From JAPLIS01 sp963719415 (GTDB lineage: Bacteria > Babelota > Babeliae > Babelales > Vermiphilaceae), in assembly GCA_963719415.1 (NCBI GenBank), contig OY970383.1, positions 868,001-932,000 of the forward strand: 64,000 nucleotides of DNA, written 5' to 3'. The notes under the pieces were generated by a model. That model worked only from the letters and a program-made list of their open reading frames with translations. It was not told the origin of the DNA and did no database searches. Of the stretch, positions 54,831 through 62,746 are shown in pieces (within the stretch, counting starts at the first letter, position 1; every line of letters starts with the position of its first letter). Position numbers and translations under genes: made by a program.

Positions 54831-55433
54831 TCAGTTTTTGATGTTGATAGTAGTTGTGCCAAAAACAGTCGTAATATAGAGAATAAGTCTTGGTTGCTCG
54901 TTATGAGTCAGGTAGGTAAAAGAGCCATTATGGGTTGAAGAATGATCAGGAAAAACTACATTGCCAAAAGTGGTTTTAGTTATTATTTGCGTTGGTATGT
55001 TACTATCTACGTAAAGGTGACTTGTTCCAAACATTGTTTTAACATGCACTATTTCAGAACCATTCAAGTAGGCAAGTGATTGAAGATCTATGGTCTGCTC
55101 GCTAAACATCGTCTGATACGAAGAGGTGCGGGTATTAGAGTTGTTGAAATATTGATTGAAGTGTTGGTTTGAATGTTGATTGTTGTTGGAATAGTGATTG
55201 TTGTTGGAATAGTGATTGTTGTTTGAATAGTGATTGTTGTTTTTGTAAAAATAAAAATTATAGCCCTTTTTATAGAGACATGTTTTGCCAATTAAGGCAA
55301 TACCTGCATATATTAAAAAAAAGCCCCAGGCGAGCCTTATAATGGGAATATAGATTCCAAATAGTACGTTGAGAAGAATTGATAGTCCAAAAAACATTAA
55401 AAGAGATCCAAAAATAAGAGAAGCATAGCTCAT
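54831..55433 (-). CDS. LiaF-like membrane protein with Asn/His repeat linker
   Basis: A 200-residue protein with two membrane helices (about residues 5-27 and 30-48). A linker (about 63-98) consists of the hexapeptide HYSNNN three times plus related Asn/His/Gln sequence, encoded by an 18-bp tandem DNA repeat. The C-terminal 85 residues have the repeated hydrophobic-FG pattern of the LiaF/DUF2154 domain (VKTMFGTSHLYVDS, ITKTTFGNVVFPD, ITTVFGTTTINI). In Firmicutes LiaF regulates envelope-stress signalling; no sensor kinase is adjacent here. AGGAAA precedes the ATG. Confidence 0.7.
   Translation of the reverse strand: MSYASLIFGSLLMFFGLSILLNVLFGIYIPIIRLAWGFFLIYAGIALIGKTCLYKKGYNFYFYKNNNHYSNNNHYSNNNHYSNNNQHSNQHFNQYFNNSNTRTSSYQTMFSEQTIDLQSLAYLNGSEIVHVKTMFGTSHLYVDSNIPTQIITKTTFGNVVFPDHSSTHNGSFTYLTHNEQPRLILYITTVFGTTTINIKN
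55177..55245 (-). repeat. 18-bp tandem repeat within the LiaF-like gene
   Basis: Three 18-bp units (55177, 55195 and 55213, two nearly identical) and a partial fourth, encoding HYSNNN on the minus strand. Copy number could vary between strains by slippage without breaking the reading frame. Confidence 0.8.
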
Positions 55434-55721
55434 GTTTAATTTCCTATTTTTACTGATTTTTACCGAGCATTAATATAATCTAATATAAAATAAATATAAT
55501 AGTAAGAGCGTTAGATGGCAATGGCGAAATAATAATTTTGAAGAATTATTGGAGAAAGACAGGATAAAGAGAGTTTTTTTTTCGTTTTATCCCAAGTGAA
55601 ATGTTATAATTGCTCGCAAACAATGTAGTTTTCTGATAATTTTTTTAGGAATATTTAATGAAATTATGTTTAACTATATTTTAATGTCTGACTTGCACTT
55701 TTCTAAAAATAAAGAAAAATT

Positions 55722-56732
55722 ATGAAAAATAGATTTATTTTAGTAATACTGTTTTTGTTTATCTCGCCTACATTGTTTGCAGCTCGTGAGGTAAGAAAGC
55801 GGCGAGCAAAAGAAGATAGTGTTAAATGGATGGAATATAAAAAAGAGTTATGCACGGCACAATTGCAACAATTACTTGAAAAGCATGCTCGTTGGGATAG
55901 CCTTAACAATAAAAATAAGCAAGAAATGAAAAAATTAATTAAAAATGGAGCTAAGGTCGACGAGGTAATACGTGAATATTTAGAGGGTGAGTCTTTTTTT
56001 TCTTATGCATGTGGACGTCATGATTTTGGACTTGTTCGTGCTTGTGTAGCTAGTGGGGCCTCGCTAGAAATTCCTGATAAAGAGGGAAAAACGGCTTTAT
56101 TTTCTTGTAGTCATGTGCCAATATTAAAATATCTTTTGGAGCTTGGCGTTGATGTTAACCACCGGGATAACAGTCAAAAGACAGCTTTGATTAATGCGGT
56201 GGAATCTTATTATTCTACCGGTGTAATAGAATTGCTTTCTCGTTATATAGCGCCATCATTTAGAGATTCTATTCATATTCCTTTATATTATGGCTGTCAA
56301 AACAATAAAAATATAGATAATTTTGAATTAAGAGCAGCGGTGTTGCTGTGGTGTTCGAAGTTTCAGTTTGATAGTTTTGATAGTAAAGATGAGAAAGAAA
56401 GAAAAGTGATTGCTAATTGGCTTCGCAAAGAACATTCGGGTCGGCCAAATTTTTCGATTTATAAGGTTATTAAGAAAAACATAGATCGAGCTTATGAAGA
56501 ATGGCAACATGAAGAAAGTGAAAAAACACAACATATAATAGAAAATTTTTTAGAGAGATTTTTCTCAGATAATCATAATATTACAAACATAGTTCGCAAT
56601 TATTCAGGACCATCACCAGTTTCATACATTCCCTTACGAGATTTAATGAAAAGAAAAGGGTCGAAGCAACAATATCCAGCAGTTGCGCCACTTTTTTACA
56701 CCAAGGGAATATTTTCTCGTCTTATTAGTTAA
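55722..56732 (+). CDS. Exported ankyrin-repeat protein, family B, distant copy
   Basis: A 336-residue relative of the array at 14.3-19.2 kb, located 36 kb away. The signal peptide MKNRFILVILFLFISPTLFA matches copies 2 and 3 in style. Ankyrin repeats: MKKLIKNGAKVDEVIREY, VRACVASGASLEIPDKEGKT, LKYLLELGVDVNHRDNSQKT. The C-terminal module is kept: ITNIVRNYSGPSPVSYI, PLRDLMKRKGSKQQYPAVAPLF. The family seems to have dispersed as well as duplicated in tandem. Function unknown. Confidence 0.8.
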   Translation: MKNRFILVILFLFISPTLFAAREVRKRRAKEDSVKWMEYKKELCTAQLQQLLEKHARWDSLNNKNKQEMKKLIKNGAKVDEVIREYLEGESFFSYACGRHDFGLVRACVASGASLEIPDKEGKTALFSCSHVPILKYLLELGVDVNHRDNSQKTALINAVESYYSTGVIELLSRYIAPSFRDSIHIPLYYGCQNNKNIDNFELRAAVLLWCSKFQFDSFDSKDEKERKVIANWLRKEHSGRPNFSIYKVIKKNIDRAYEEWQHEESEKTQHIIENFLERFFSDNHNITNIVRNYSGPSPVSYIPLRDLMKRKGSKQQYPAVAPLFYTKGIFSRLIS

Positions 56733-56760
56733 TTATTTTTGCTCTATTTGTGTGAGAATT

Positions 56761-57765
56761 TTAAGAAGCTGATTTTTGTATGCCTTTTTTAGTTTTTATT
56801 TTATCAGCTATAGCGTTAAGTATTTGTTTGCCCTCTTTTTCTTCTGCATAAAAAAGAAATAGCCCGAAAAGAAAAACAAGAGAGCCGATCATGTATATAG
56901 ATAAACTGCTATTGCTTTTTAGCATAATGGGTAGCCAATAGCTGATCTGTATAAAAGTAAGAGAGTAGCGAGTTACTGCATATGCGTACAAATTATAAGC
57001 AATAACGTTGCTGATTAAAATAACAAGTGCAAGTGTCGGAATATATGATGTTATATTGGTGACATAGGGGGTTGTTTCTAGAAAAAAAGAGGCTATAAGA
57101 GCAATAACCCCACCGCCAAGCATAGTGATTCCATTAATAGTCGCTGGTTTGTATGCGTAATCGATTATGCATTTACGCATGATAATCCAGCCAAAACTAA
57201 AGCTGAAAAGTGATAGAATAATCGCCAGCTCTGGCAATCCCATGGGGTGCTGGATGCCTGGTTGGGAGAGGCTTTGTAAAGTTGTTTGGGGGATGGTTTG
57301 TTCGACAGCCGGTATTGTTATTTCAGTAGTTGATTGGGATATTGTAGGTGAAAAAAATGTTGGGAGAACTAGAGCTCCGGAGACAATAAGCCCCGCAAAG
57401 CAAAGAGCAAGAGCGAGAGATCTTTTTTTGGTGGCCAACTCTATTCCTAACAAATGTGTGAGTAGGTAGGTTGCAACTGGCCCCAGGTTATAAAGAAACA
57501 AGGCCTGTTGAGTGTTGTTTGTTGTTTTTAGTCCGTAATAGCGAAGCGCATAGGGGAGAAAAATAGCAAAGACAACAAGTTGAGCGTATTTATATATATG
57601 TTTTTTGTTTAACGTGAGTTCTTTTTTTAAATAGGCGTATAGAAGTAAAAGTATGCCAGCTAAGCCCATACGGGAGCTGAGTAAAAAAAATGGTTGAGTA
57701 TAGGATAGCAGAGTGCTTGTTAGAGAGAAGGTAGATATGCCCGCAAGTAAAATAAGTAAAAACAT
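56761..57765 (-). CDS. EamA/DMT-type transporter
   Basis: A 334-residue inner-membrane protein with about ten hydrophobic helices in two halves (residues 1-140 and 180-310) around a polar, Thr/Gln-rich loop (about 145-178), the drug/metabolite transporter layout. Family features: SRMGLAGILLLLYAYLKKE at helix 2, ALRYYGLKTTNNTQQALF at helices 3-4, and YNLYAYAVTRYSLTFIQIS in the second half. The substrate (amino acid, nucleotide-sugar, metabolite) cannot be assigned. A scavenging importer would suit an intracellular lifestyle, but that is inference. Confidence 0.85.
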   Translation of the reverse strand: MFLLILLAGISTFSLTSTLLSYTQPFFLLSSRMGLAGILLLLYAYLKKELTLNKKHIYKYAQLVVFAIFLPYALRYYGLKTTNNTQQALFLYNLGPVATYLLTHLLGIELATKKRSLALALCFAGLIVSGALVLPTFFSPTISQSTTEITIPAVEQTIPQTTLQSLSQPGIQHPMGLPELAIILSLFSFSFGWIIMRKCIIDYAYKPATINGITMLGGGVIALIASFFLETTPYVTNITSYIPTLALVILISNVIAYNLYAYAVTRYSLTFIQISYWLPIMLKSNSSLSIYMIGSLVFLFGLFLFYAEEKEGKQILNAIADKIKTKKGIQKSAS

Positions 57766-57927
57766 ATATTTTTTCTAGTTTTTTGATTTTTATAAAATTA
57801 TTATCAAAAACTATTTTCTTACATAATTGTTCTCATAAGCAACCATTTTTTTAATTGTTTTTTGCGCGTTTGCGTTTGCTTATTATGCTATACTATTTAT
57901 ATACTGCATAGTATATATTAGTAGTAT

Positions 57928-59544
57928 ATGTCAAAAATTATAAAAACTGGCTTGGGTATGAAAAATCTTATTTTACAAAAGTTGCCCCTTGGCATAAGTA
58001 CTTTTTCTGAAATTCGTAACGAAAACTATCTTTATGTAGATAAAACTAAAGATATTTATAGTCTTCTTACAGAAGGCAAACGATATTTTCTCTCTCGTCC
58101 ACGAAGATTTGGAAAATCACTGCTAGTTTCAACGTTAAAAGAGATTTTGTCTGGCAACAAATTATTATTTAAAGGTCTTTGGATTGAAACAAGTGATTAT
58201 ACCTGGGAACCGCATGGGGTTATTACATTAAGCTTTTCAGATCTTGATATAAAAGATGTTGAAAGTTTGACAAATGGACTACTTCGTATGTTATCTCATA
58301 TTGTTCAAAGTTATGCAATTACTGAATTAATAGATACCACAAGTCCAAAATACGCTTTGCATGATTTAGTAAAAGTGCTTTACAATCGTTTTGGCAAAGT
58401 AGCGATTCTTATCGATGAATATGATTATCCAATTTTAGAAACATTTGATGATCAAAAAGTAGCAAAAGAAATTCGCAAGTCTTTACATAATTTTTTTTTA
58501 GTCCTTAAAAATTTAGATGAATATATTAAGTTTATTTTTATTACTGGTGTTAGTGCATTTGCTAAAGCAGGAGTATTTTCAGGGCTTAATAATTTAAAAA
58601 TTATGACCTTAAAAGAACGATGGGCAACTATTTGTGGTTATACAGATAAAGAAATTGACTATTGTTTTACGCCACATGTTCAAGCATGGGCAAACAAACA
58701 AAATATTTCTTATGATGAGTTGCGTAAGCAAATTAAGGATTGGTATAATGGTTATCGATTTGGACTAGGTGTTACCCCAGTTTATAATCCGTTTTCTTTT
58801 ATGAATGCAGCTGAAGAAAAAAAATATGAAAATTTTTGGCTACAATCAGGCACACCTTCTTTTTTAATAAAAGAAATGCAAAAAAACTATCGCTCAATAG
58901 AACTAAAAATGCTTCAACTAGAGCCATTCGAAGCAACAGAAAATTTTCTCGATTCTTTTAATATAGGAACAACACCACTTGCTTCTTTATTATTTCAATC
59001 AGGTTATTTGACTATAAAGGAACTGAGTGAAGGGGGAAATACCTATATTCTTGATTATCCAAATTACGAAGTACGTACTGCTATGGGACAATACTTTTTG
59101 AGTGTTTTTACTCAAAGAGATGTGGATGAAACAGGGCTTTTTGCTTCAAGATTGAAAGACGCTTTTGAAACAAAAAATATTGCAAAAATAGTTTCCTTAA
59201 TTAAAGAAACATTTGTTCAAGTTCCCTATTCAATACATGCTTCAGAAGAAAAATTTTATCACGGATTATTACATGTTTTATGTATTGCTGCTGGTTTAAA
59301 AGTTTATTCAGAGCATATGACAAGTCATGCACGTATTGATATGGTTGTTGAGCTAGAAAAAGTTAATTATATTATTGAGTTAAAATTTAACCAGTCGGCA
59401 GAAAAAGCATTGGAACAAATTGAAAATCGTAAGTATTATGAAGTTTTACAGCATCAAAATAAACCAATTATGTTGCTTGGCTTAAATTTTCATCGAAAAT
59501 CACAAGAGTTTGAAATTACGTATGTTTCAAAAGAAATACAATAA
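57928..59544 (+). CDS. AAA-ATPase-like / PD-(D/E)XK nuclease-like protein
   Basis: A 538-residue member of the same family as 51926-53626 but only distantly related to it. N-terminal opening LPLGISTFSEIRNENYLYVDKT, nucleotide-binding loop SRPRRFGKSLLVSTL, Walker B VAILIDEYDYPI, then a conserved ITGVSAFAKAGVFSGLNNL and WYNGYRFG. The C-terminal nuclease core: HARIDMVVELEKVNYIIELKFNQSAEKALEQI. An in-frame ATG 30 bp downstream is an alternative start; neither has a clear ribosome-binding site. It is a single gene with unknown role. Confidence 0.9.
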   Translation: MSKIIKTGLGMKNLILQKLPLGISTFSEIRNENYLYVDKTKDIYSLLTEGKRYFLSRPRRFGKSLLVSTLKEILSGNKLLFKGLWIETSDYTWEPHGVITLSFSDLDIKDVESLTNGLLRMLSHIVQSYAITELIDTTSPKYALHDLVKVLYNRFGKVAILIDEYDYPILETFDDQKVAKEIRKSLHNFFLVLKNLDEYIKFIFITGVSAFAKAGVFSGLNNLKIMTLKERWATICGYTDKEIDYCFTPHVQAWANKQNISYDELRKQIKDWYNGYRFGLGVTPVYNPFSFMNAAEEKKYENFWLQSGTPSFLIKEMQKNYRSIELKMLQLEPFEATENFLDSFNIGTTPLASLLFQSGYLTIKELSEGGNTYILDYPNYEVRTAMGQYFLSVFTQRDVDETGLFASRLKDAFETKNIAKIVSLIKETFVQVPYSIHASEEKFYHGLLHVLCIAAGLKVYSEHMTSHARIDMVVELEKVNYIIELKFNQSAEKALEQIENRKYYEVLQHQNKPIMLLGLNFHRKSQEFEITYVSKEIQ

Positions 59545-59563
59545 ATTTAGTTAATTTACTATT

Positions 59564-60068
59564 TTATTCGGCAACTTTAGAACTATTTTCTTTTGCCCTT
59601 TTAAAGGCTGAATCAGGATTTAGCGCAATACCAGGACTATCTTGAGGGTCCAGTGAGCCGTCGCAGTTGTATCGTATCAGTAGCGGATAGTCGGGGTCTT
59701 CTGTCTGGGCCACCCACATTCCTGAGGGAAATGCTGTTGCTGCTTTATGTCGAACTCCCCATTTTAGGACATGTGCTTGTCGTGCCTTTTTTAATAATTG
59801 CTGGTGGTGTTCGAAAAATTTAGACATTTGTTCTTCTGTGTCTAGCTGTCCGGCGTCAAATTTTTCTTGAAATTCTCTATTTTCTTGCTCTTCTAGCGCA
59901 TCACAGGCTTGAGTCCATTCGTGAGATTCGTTTTCTTTTTTTTCCCCAACATTAGCAGCAGCTTCTTTTACCTCTTCGGCGCTTAAATTAACTTCTCCAG
60001 TATTTAAATTACCGCAATAGACTATGCAAGTAAGAAGACATAAAAATAAAGTTGGTTTCGTTTTTCAT
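59564..60068 (-). CDS. Exported protein, frameshifted immediately after the start codon
   Basis: Only the last 87 codons (59827 to 59564, MSKFFEHHQQLLKKARQ onward) are in frame with an ATG. Upstream of that the same frame stays open and reads KTKPTLFLCLLTCIVYCGNL, a signal peptide matching MKTIHTLFLCFFFSITHCGEL of the neighbouring gene at 60177. The ATG at 60068 has AGGA upstream but is followed by five A's instead of four, throwing the reading out of frame, where it hits a stop after 19 codons. The full protein would be about 167 residues. It may be a fresh pseudogene, a phase-variable switch or a sequence error. The C-terminal region (GMWVAQTEDPDYPLLIRYN) has no recognised family. Confidence 0.65.
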
Positions 60069-60176
60069 AGAATTCCTATAAAAAACAATGTTAAATTTTT
60101 CGATAATTATTATTAGATTTTTGTTTTATCAAAAGTTGTATGATAGGTAATAGTCGCTATTTCGATACTTCTTTTT

Positions 60177-60686
60177 TTATGATCGATTGCTTTTGTAGAT
60201 ATAAACACCATGACCGATATCAAGCAGATTTATAAGCGGGGGGATTTCGTCAAAATCAAGTATTGACAATGGTGGATCTTCCAATCGCTGAGAGCTTTGG
60301 TAGTTTTTTGCAAGTAACGATTTTTTTGTGCTGGGCTTAACGCCTTGTTTTTGTTGTGCTTCACTTAATAGTCGTAGCTGATGAGCCATAAATGCATTTT
60401 CCGCTTTCATTTTTAATTGTTGATAGTATGCGGTAAATGCAGTCATTTTTTCTGGTGTGTTTAATATTCCTGCGTTAAGATTTTTTTCTAATTCTTGCTC
60501 GTATTGCTTTTGTAGCGCGCTATGGGTTTGGATAAATTCGTCCATTTTTTCTATAGTATAAGCTATTTCTGCTGTTGCTTTTTTTTCACCATTTTCATTT
60601 TCTAAGTTTGATTTTTCTATGTCTAACTCGCCGCAGTGCGTAATTGAAAAAAAGAAGCATAAAAATAAAGTGTGTATAGTTTTCAT
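60177..60686 (-). CDS. Small exported helical protein
   Basis: A 169-residue protein with signal peptide MKTIHTLFLCFFFSITHCGE (start 60686 chosen over the ATG at 60698 because a purine-rich GAAAG sits just upstream). The Cys before GE could be a lipoprotein site, but the lipobox (ITHC) is poor. The mature part is mostly helical and charged (about residues 20-120) and ends in a hydrophobic stretch IPPLINLLDIGHGVYIY. It lies upstream of the related frameshifted gene at 59564-60068. Function unknown. Confidence 0.6.
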   Translation of the reverse strand: MKTIHTLFLCFFFSITHCGELDIEKSNLENENGEKKATAEIAYTIEKMDEFIQTHSALQKQYEQELEKNLNAGILNTPEKMTAFTAYYQQLKMKAENAFMAHQLRLLSEAQQKQGVKPSTKKSLLAKNYQSSQRLEDPPLSILDFDEIPPLINLLDIGHGVYIYKSNRS

Positions 60687-60830
60687 TAAGACTTTCATAA
60701 AAAAAGTAATTTTAAGATTTTTCGGTGACTATGATAGCATATGATTACGAAAAAACAATTATTTTTAGCGACTATTTTTTTAATTATTTTAAAACAACTC
60801 CTTTATTTTACAACTATTTTTTTAGCTCTA

Positions 60831-62447
60831 TTAAAACAATTCTTCTTTATAGCGTTGAATCTGTTCAGGAGTTATTTCAATACTTCCCATTGCTTGATAA
60901 AAAAGTGCGTCATATTCACGTGTTTGAATAACCACCGGCATGGTGAGGGCGTGGCCTAACAAAAGAGCCTGTTTTTTACTGTCTAGGGTGGCCAAAATAG
61001 TGCGTAAGCTATGTGCTCCAGAAGTTCCTGTGAGTACTGCTTGTATATCTTTTTCATCGCTCAGTTGAGCAATTATTTTAGTACCAATTTGTGAAATAAG
61101 TTCGGGATCGATACTTGAAGGACGTTGGTCAACGATCAAAAGAGAGACATAATATTTTCGCATTTCCCGAGCAATTACACCAAAAATAGTCTGTTTTGCA
61201 GCAAGTGGATTTAAAAATTTATGCGCTTCTTCAATGGTAATCATGAGTTTTCGTGGTTCATCTTCTTTTCTTTGTGATCCTAAGAATTTTTCTGTTTTGG
61301 TGATATAGCGGGTATGCACATGCCGACTTATGATATTTGCAATCAAAAGATAGGTAAATGTCGAGGTGTAATTGCCAAATTCTACAATTACCGAGATATT
61401 TCTATCTAAATATTCTATCATCCGGTCAATTACTGATTCATGACGGTACGGGCCACCAGATTTTATTGAAGTAAAAAAAGGAAGGTGTTCAATACGTTTT
61501 AATTTGCGATAAAGAGCAGCTATTGATTCTGGATGTGCGCCTAAATTTTGGGAAAATTCTTTAATGTTTTCACCATTTTCCAAAAGAACCGCCAGCCAAT
61601 CACGTTTATATTTTGCAGAGATTAAGTAGGCGGCTTCTAGTGCTGTTGAGTGTAAATTAAGTTCATGTTCAAGGGATAATATATCTTCTACTTGTATGGC
61701 TTGATACGGTATAATAATTTCAACGTCGGGATTGCCACCGCGGCGTCTTGTTGAAGTTGGATCAAGAGAAAAAATGGCAACTCGATCGGGAAACAGAGTT
61801 TTAAGTCCTTTTACAAAGCTTTGATTATTACCTTCTTTGCGCGCTTGTAGGCCGTATTCGCTATGCATATCAAAAATGAGATTTACTGCTTTTTCATTTT
61901 TTATAAGTCCGGCAAGAACAAGTCGGGTTAAGAAAGTTTTTCCCGTTCCTGTTTTTCCAAAAATACCATTACTTCGTTCGGTTAATCGTTCAAGGTCTAA
62001 GCATATGGGTGCATCCATATCCAGAGGGGTGCCAATAGTAAAATAACGGCCAGTTGGATTTTTTTCATCGCCAAAAATGAGCGCGATATCTTCTTTTTTT
62101 GTCTCATGTACGGGAGCAAAATGAGGCGGTATTGTTTTGACCGGTTGAGGGCGTTTATCAACTCCTAATATAAGCATAGGTTTCAGTGTCGCTGTTGCAT
62201 AGATATTCCATTGTTTAAGCAATGAATTGAGCAATATATCATCTTCTGATGGAGGAAATAAGAGTATGTCAGGATGAGTAACTTCAAGCTTTAGATCAGT
62301 TATCATTGAAAAAAAGGTATAATTGTTACCCATAATAGATACAAACTTACCTGTTTTTATATGCTCAAGATTGGTTTCCGGCGCAATACGCATAATAAGG
62401 CCATCGGCCAAAGAGCCATTTATTATAGTGCCTATTTGTTTAGTCAT
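60831..62447 (-). CDS. HerA-type ATPase (DUF87 family)
   Basis: A 538-residue protein of the HerA/FtsK ATPase superfamily. An N-terminal beta-barrel-like HAS domain (about residues 1-95: IGTIINGSLADGLIMRIA) is followed by the ATPase: Walker A GIFGKTGTGKT (near 160-170), LIFDMHSEYG, Walker B MITIEEAHKFL, an arginine-finger region VIAREMRKYYVSLLIVDQRPSSID, and GTKIIAQLSDEKD. HerA pairs with NurA nuclease in archaeal DNA-end resection; related bacterial genes act in defence or repair. No NurA-like gene was seen next to it. It starts 5 bp after atpC and is probably in the same transcript as the ATP synthase genes. Confidence 0.88.
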   Translation of the reverse strand: MTKQIGTIINGSLADGLIMRIAPETNLEHIKTGKFVSIMGNNYTFFSMITDLKLEVTHPDILLFPPSEDDILLNSLLKQWNIYATATLKPMLILGVDKRPQPVKTIPPHFAPVHETKKEDIALIFGDEKNPTGRYFTIGTPLDMDAPICLDLERLTERSNGIFGKTGTGKTFLTRLVLAGLIKNEKAVNLIFDMHSEYGLQARKEGNNQSFVKGLKTLFPDRVAIFSLDPTSTRRRGGNPDVEIIIPYQAIQVEDILSLEHELNLHSTALEAAYLISAKYKRDWLAVLLENGENIKEFSQNLGAHPESIAALYRKLKRIEHLPFFTSIKSGGPYRHESVIDRMIEYLDRNISVIVEFGNYTSTFTYLLIANIISRHVHTRYITKTEKFLGSQRKEDEPRKLMITIEEAHKFLNPLAAKQTIFGVIAREMRKYYVSLLIVDQRPSSIDPELISQIGTKIIAQLSDEKDIQAVLTGTSGAHSLRTILATLDSKKQALLLGHALTMPVVIQTREYDALFYQAMGSIEITPEQIQRYKEELF

Positions 62448-62452
62448 GTGCT

Positions 62453-62716
62453 CTAACTCATATCCCGCATGATAATGGTAATCCGTGTACGATCTGATTC
62501 AAGAACGCCATCTCCGACCGGAATTGATTCTTGTTTGCCGGTAACACTCATAAAAGTGATTGGTTTATTGTGTGCTAAAATTAAAAGTAAGGGCGCATGA
62601 CCTTTTTGGATTATAAAACTACCGGTGCGAGTTTCTACTTCTAGCCATTCGATTGATACAGTATCTGTTTTTGTAGGGCTAATAATGTGTAATTCCATAG
62701 TTGTGTCTAACTCCAT
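62453..62716 (-). CDS. atpC: F1 ATP synthase epsilon subunit, short form
   Basis: An 87-residue protein matching only the N-terminal beta-sandwich of the epsilon subunit: LHIISPTKTDTVSIEWLEVETRTGSFIIQKGHAPLLLILAHNKP, with the conserved G.F.I..GHAP.L region. The usual subunit is 130-140 residues with two C-terminal helices that inhibit ATP hydrolysis; these are absent here. The position directly after atpD (30-bp gap) is canonical. The start may be 62716 or the second ATG at 62698, which has GGAG upstream at long spacing. Confidence 0.85.
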   Translation of the reverse strand: MELDTTMELHIISPTKTDTVSIEWLEVETRTGSFIIQKGHAPLLLILAHNKPITFMSVTGKQESIPVGDGVLESDRTRITIIMRDMS

Positions 62717-62746
62717 AAAAAATAAAATTAAATATAACTACTTTAT

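Noticed and set aside
55160..55245. Possible CRISPR array
   Set aside because: The units are 18-bp, directly adjacent with no spacers, and lie within a coding frame.
55088..55291. Thr/Ile-rich minus-strand frame
   Set aside because: A shifted reading of the 18-bp repeat inside the LiaF-like gene.
60725..60959. Two overlapping plus-strand frames of about 70 codons
   Set aside because: They are built from a short AT-rich direct repeat (near 60771 and 60820) and overlap the end of the HerA-type gene; composition is not protein-like.
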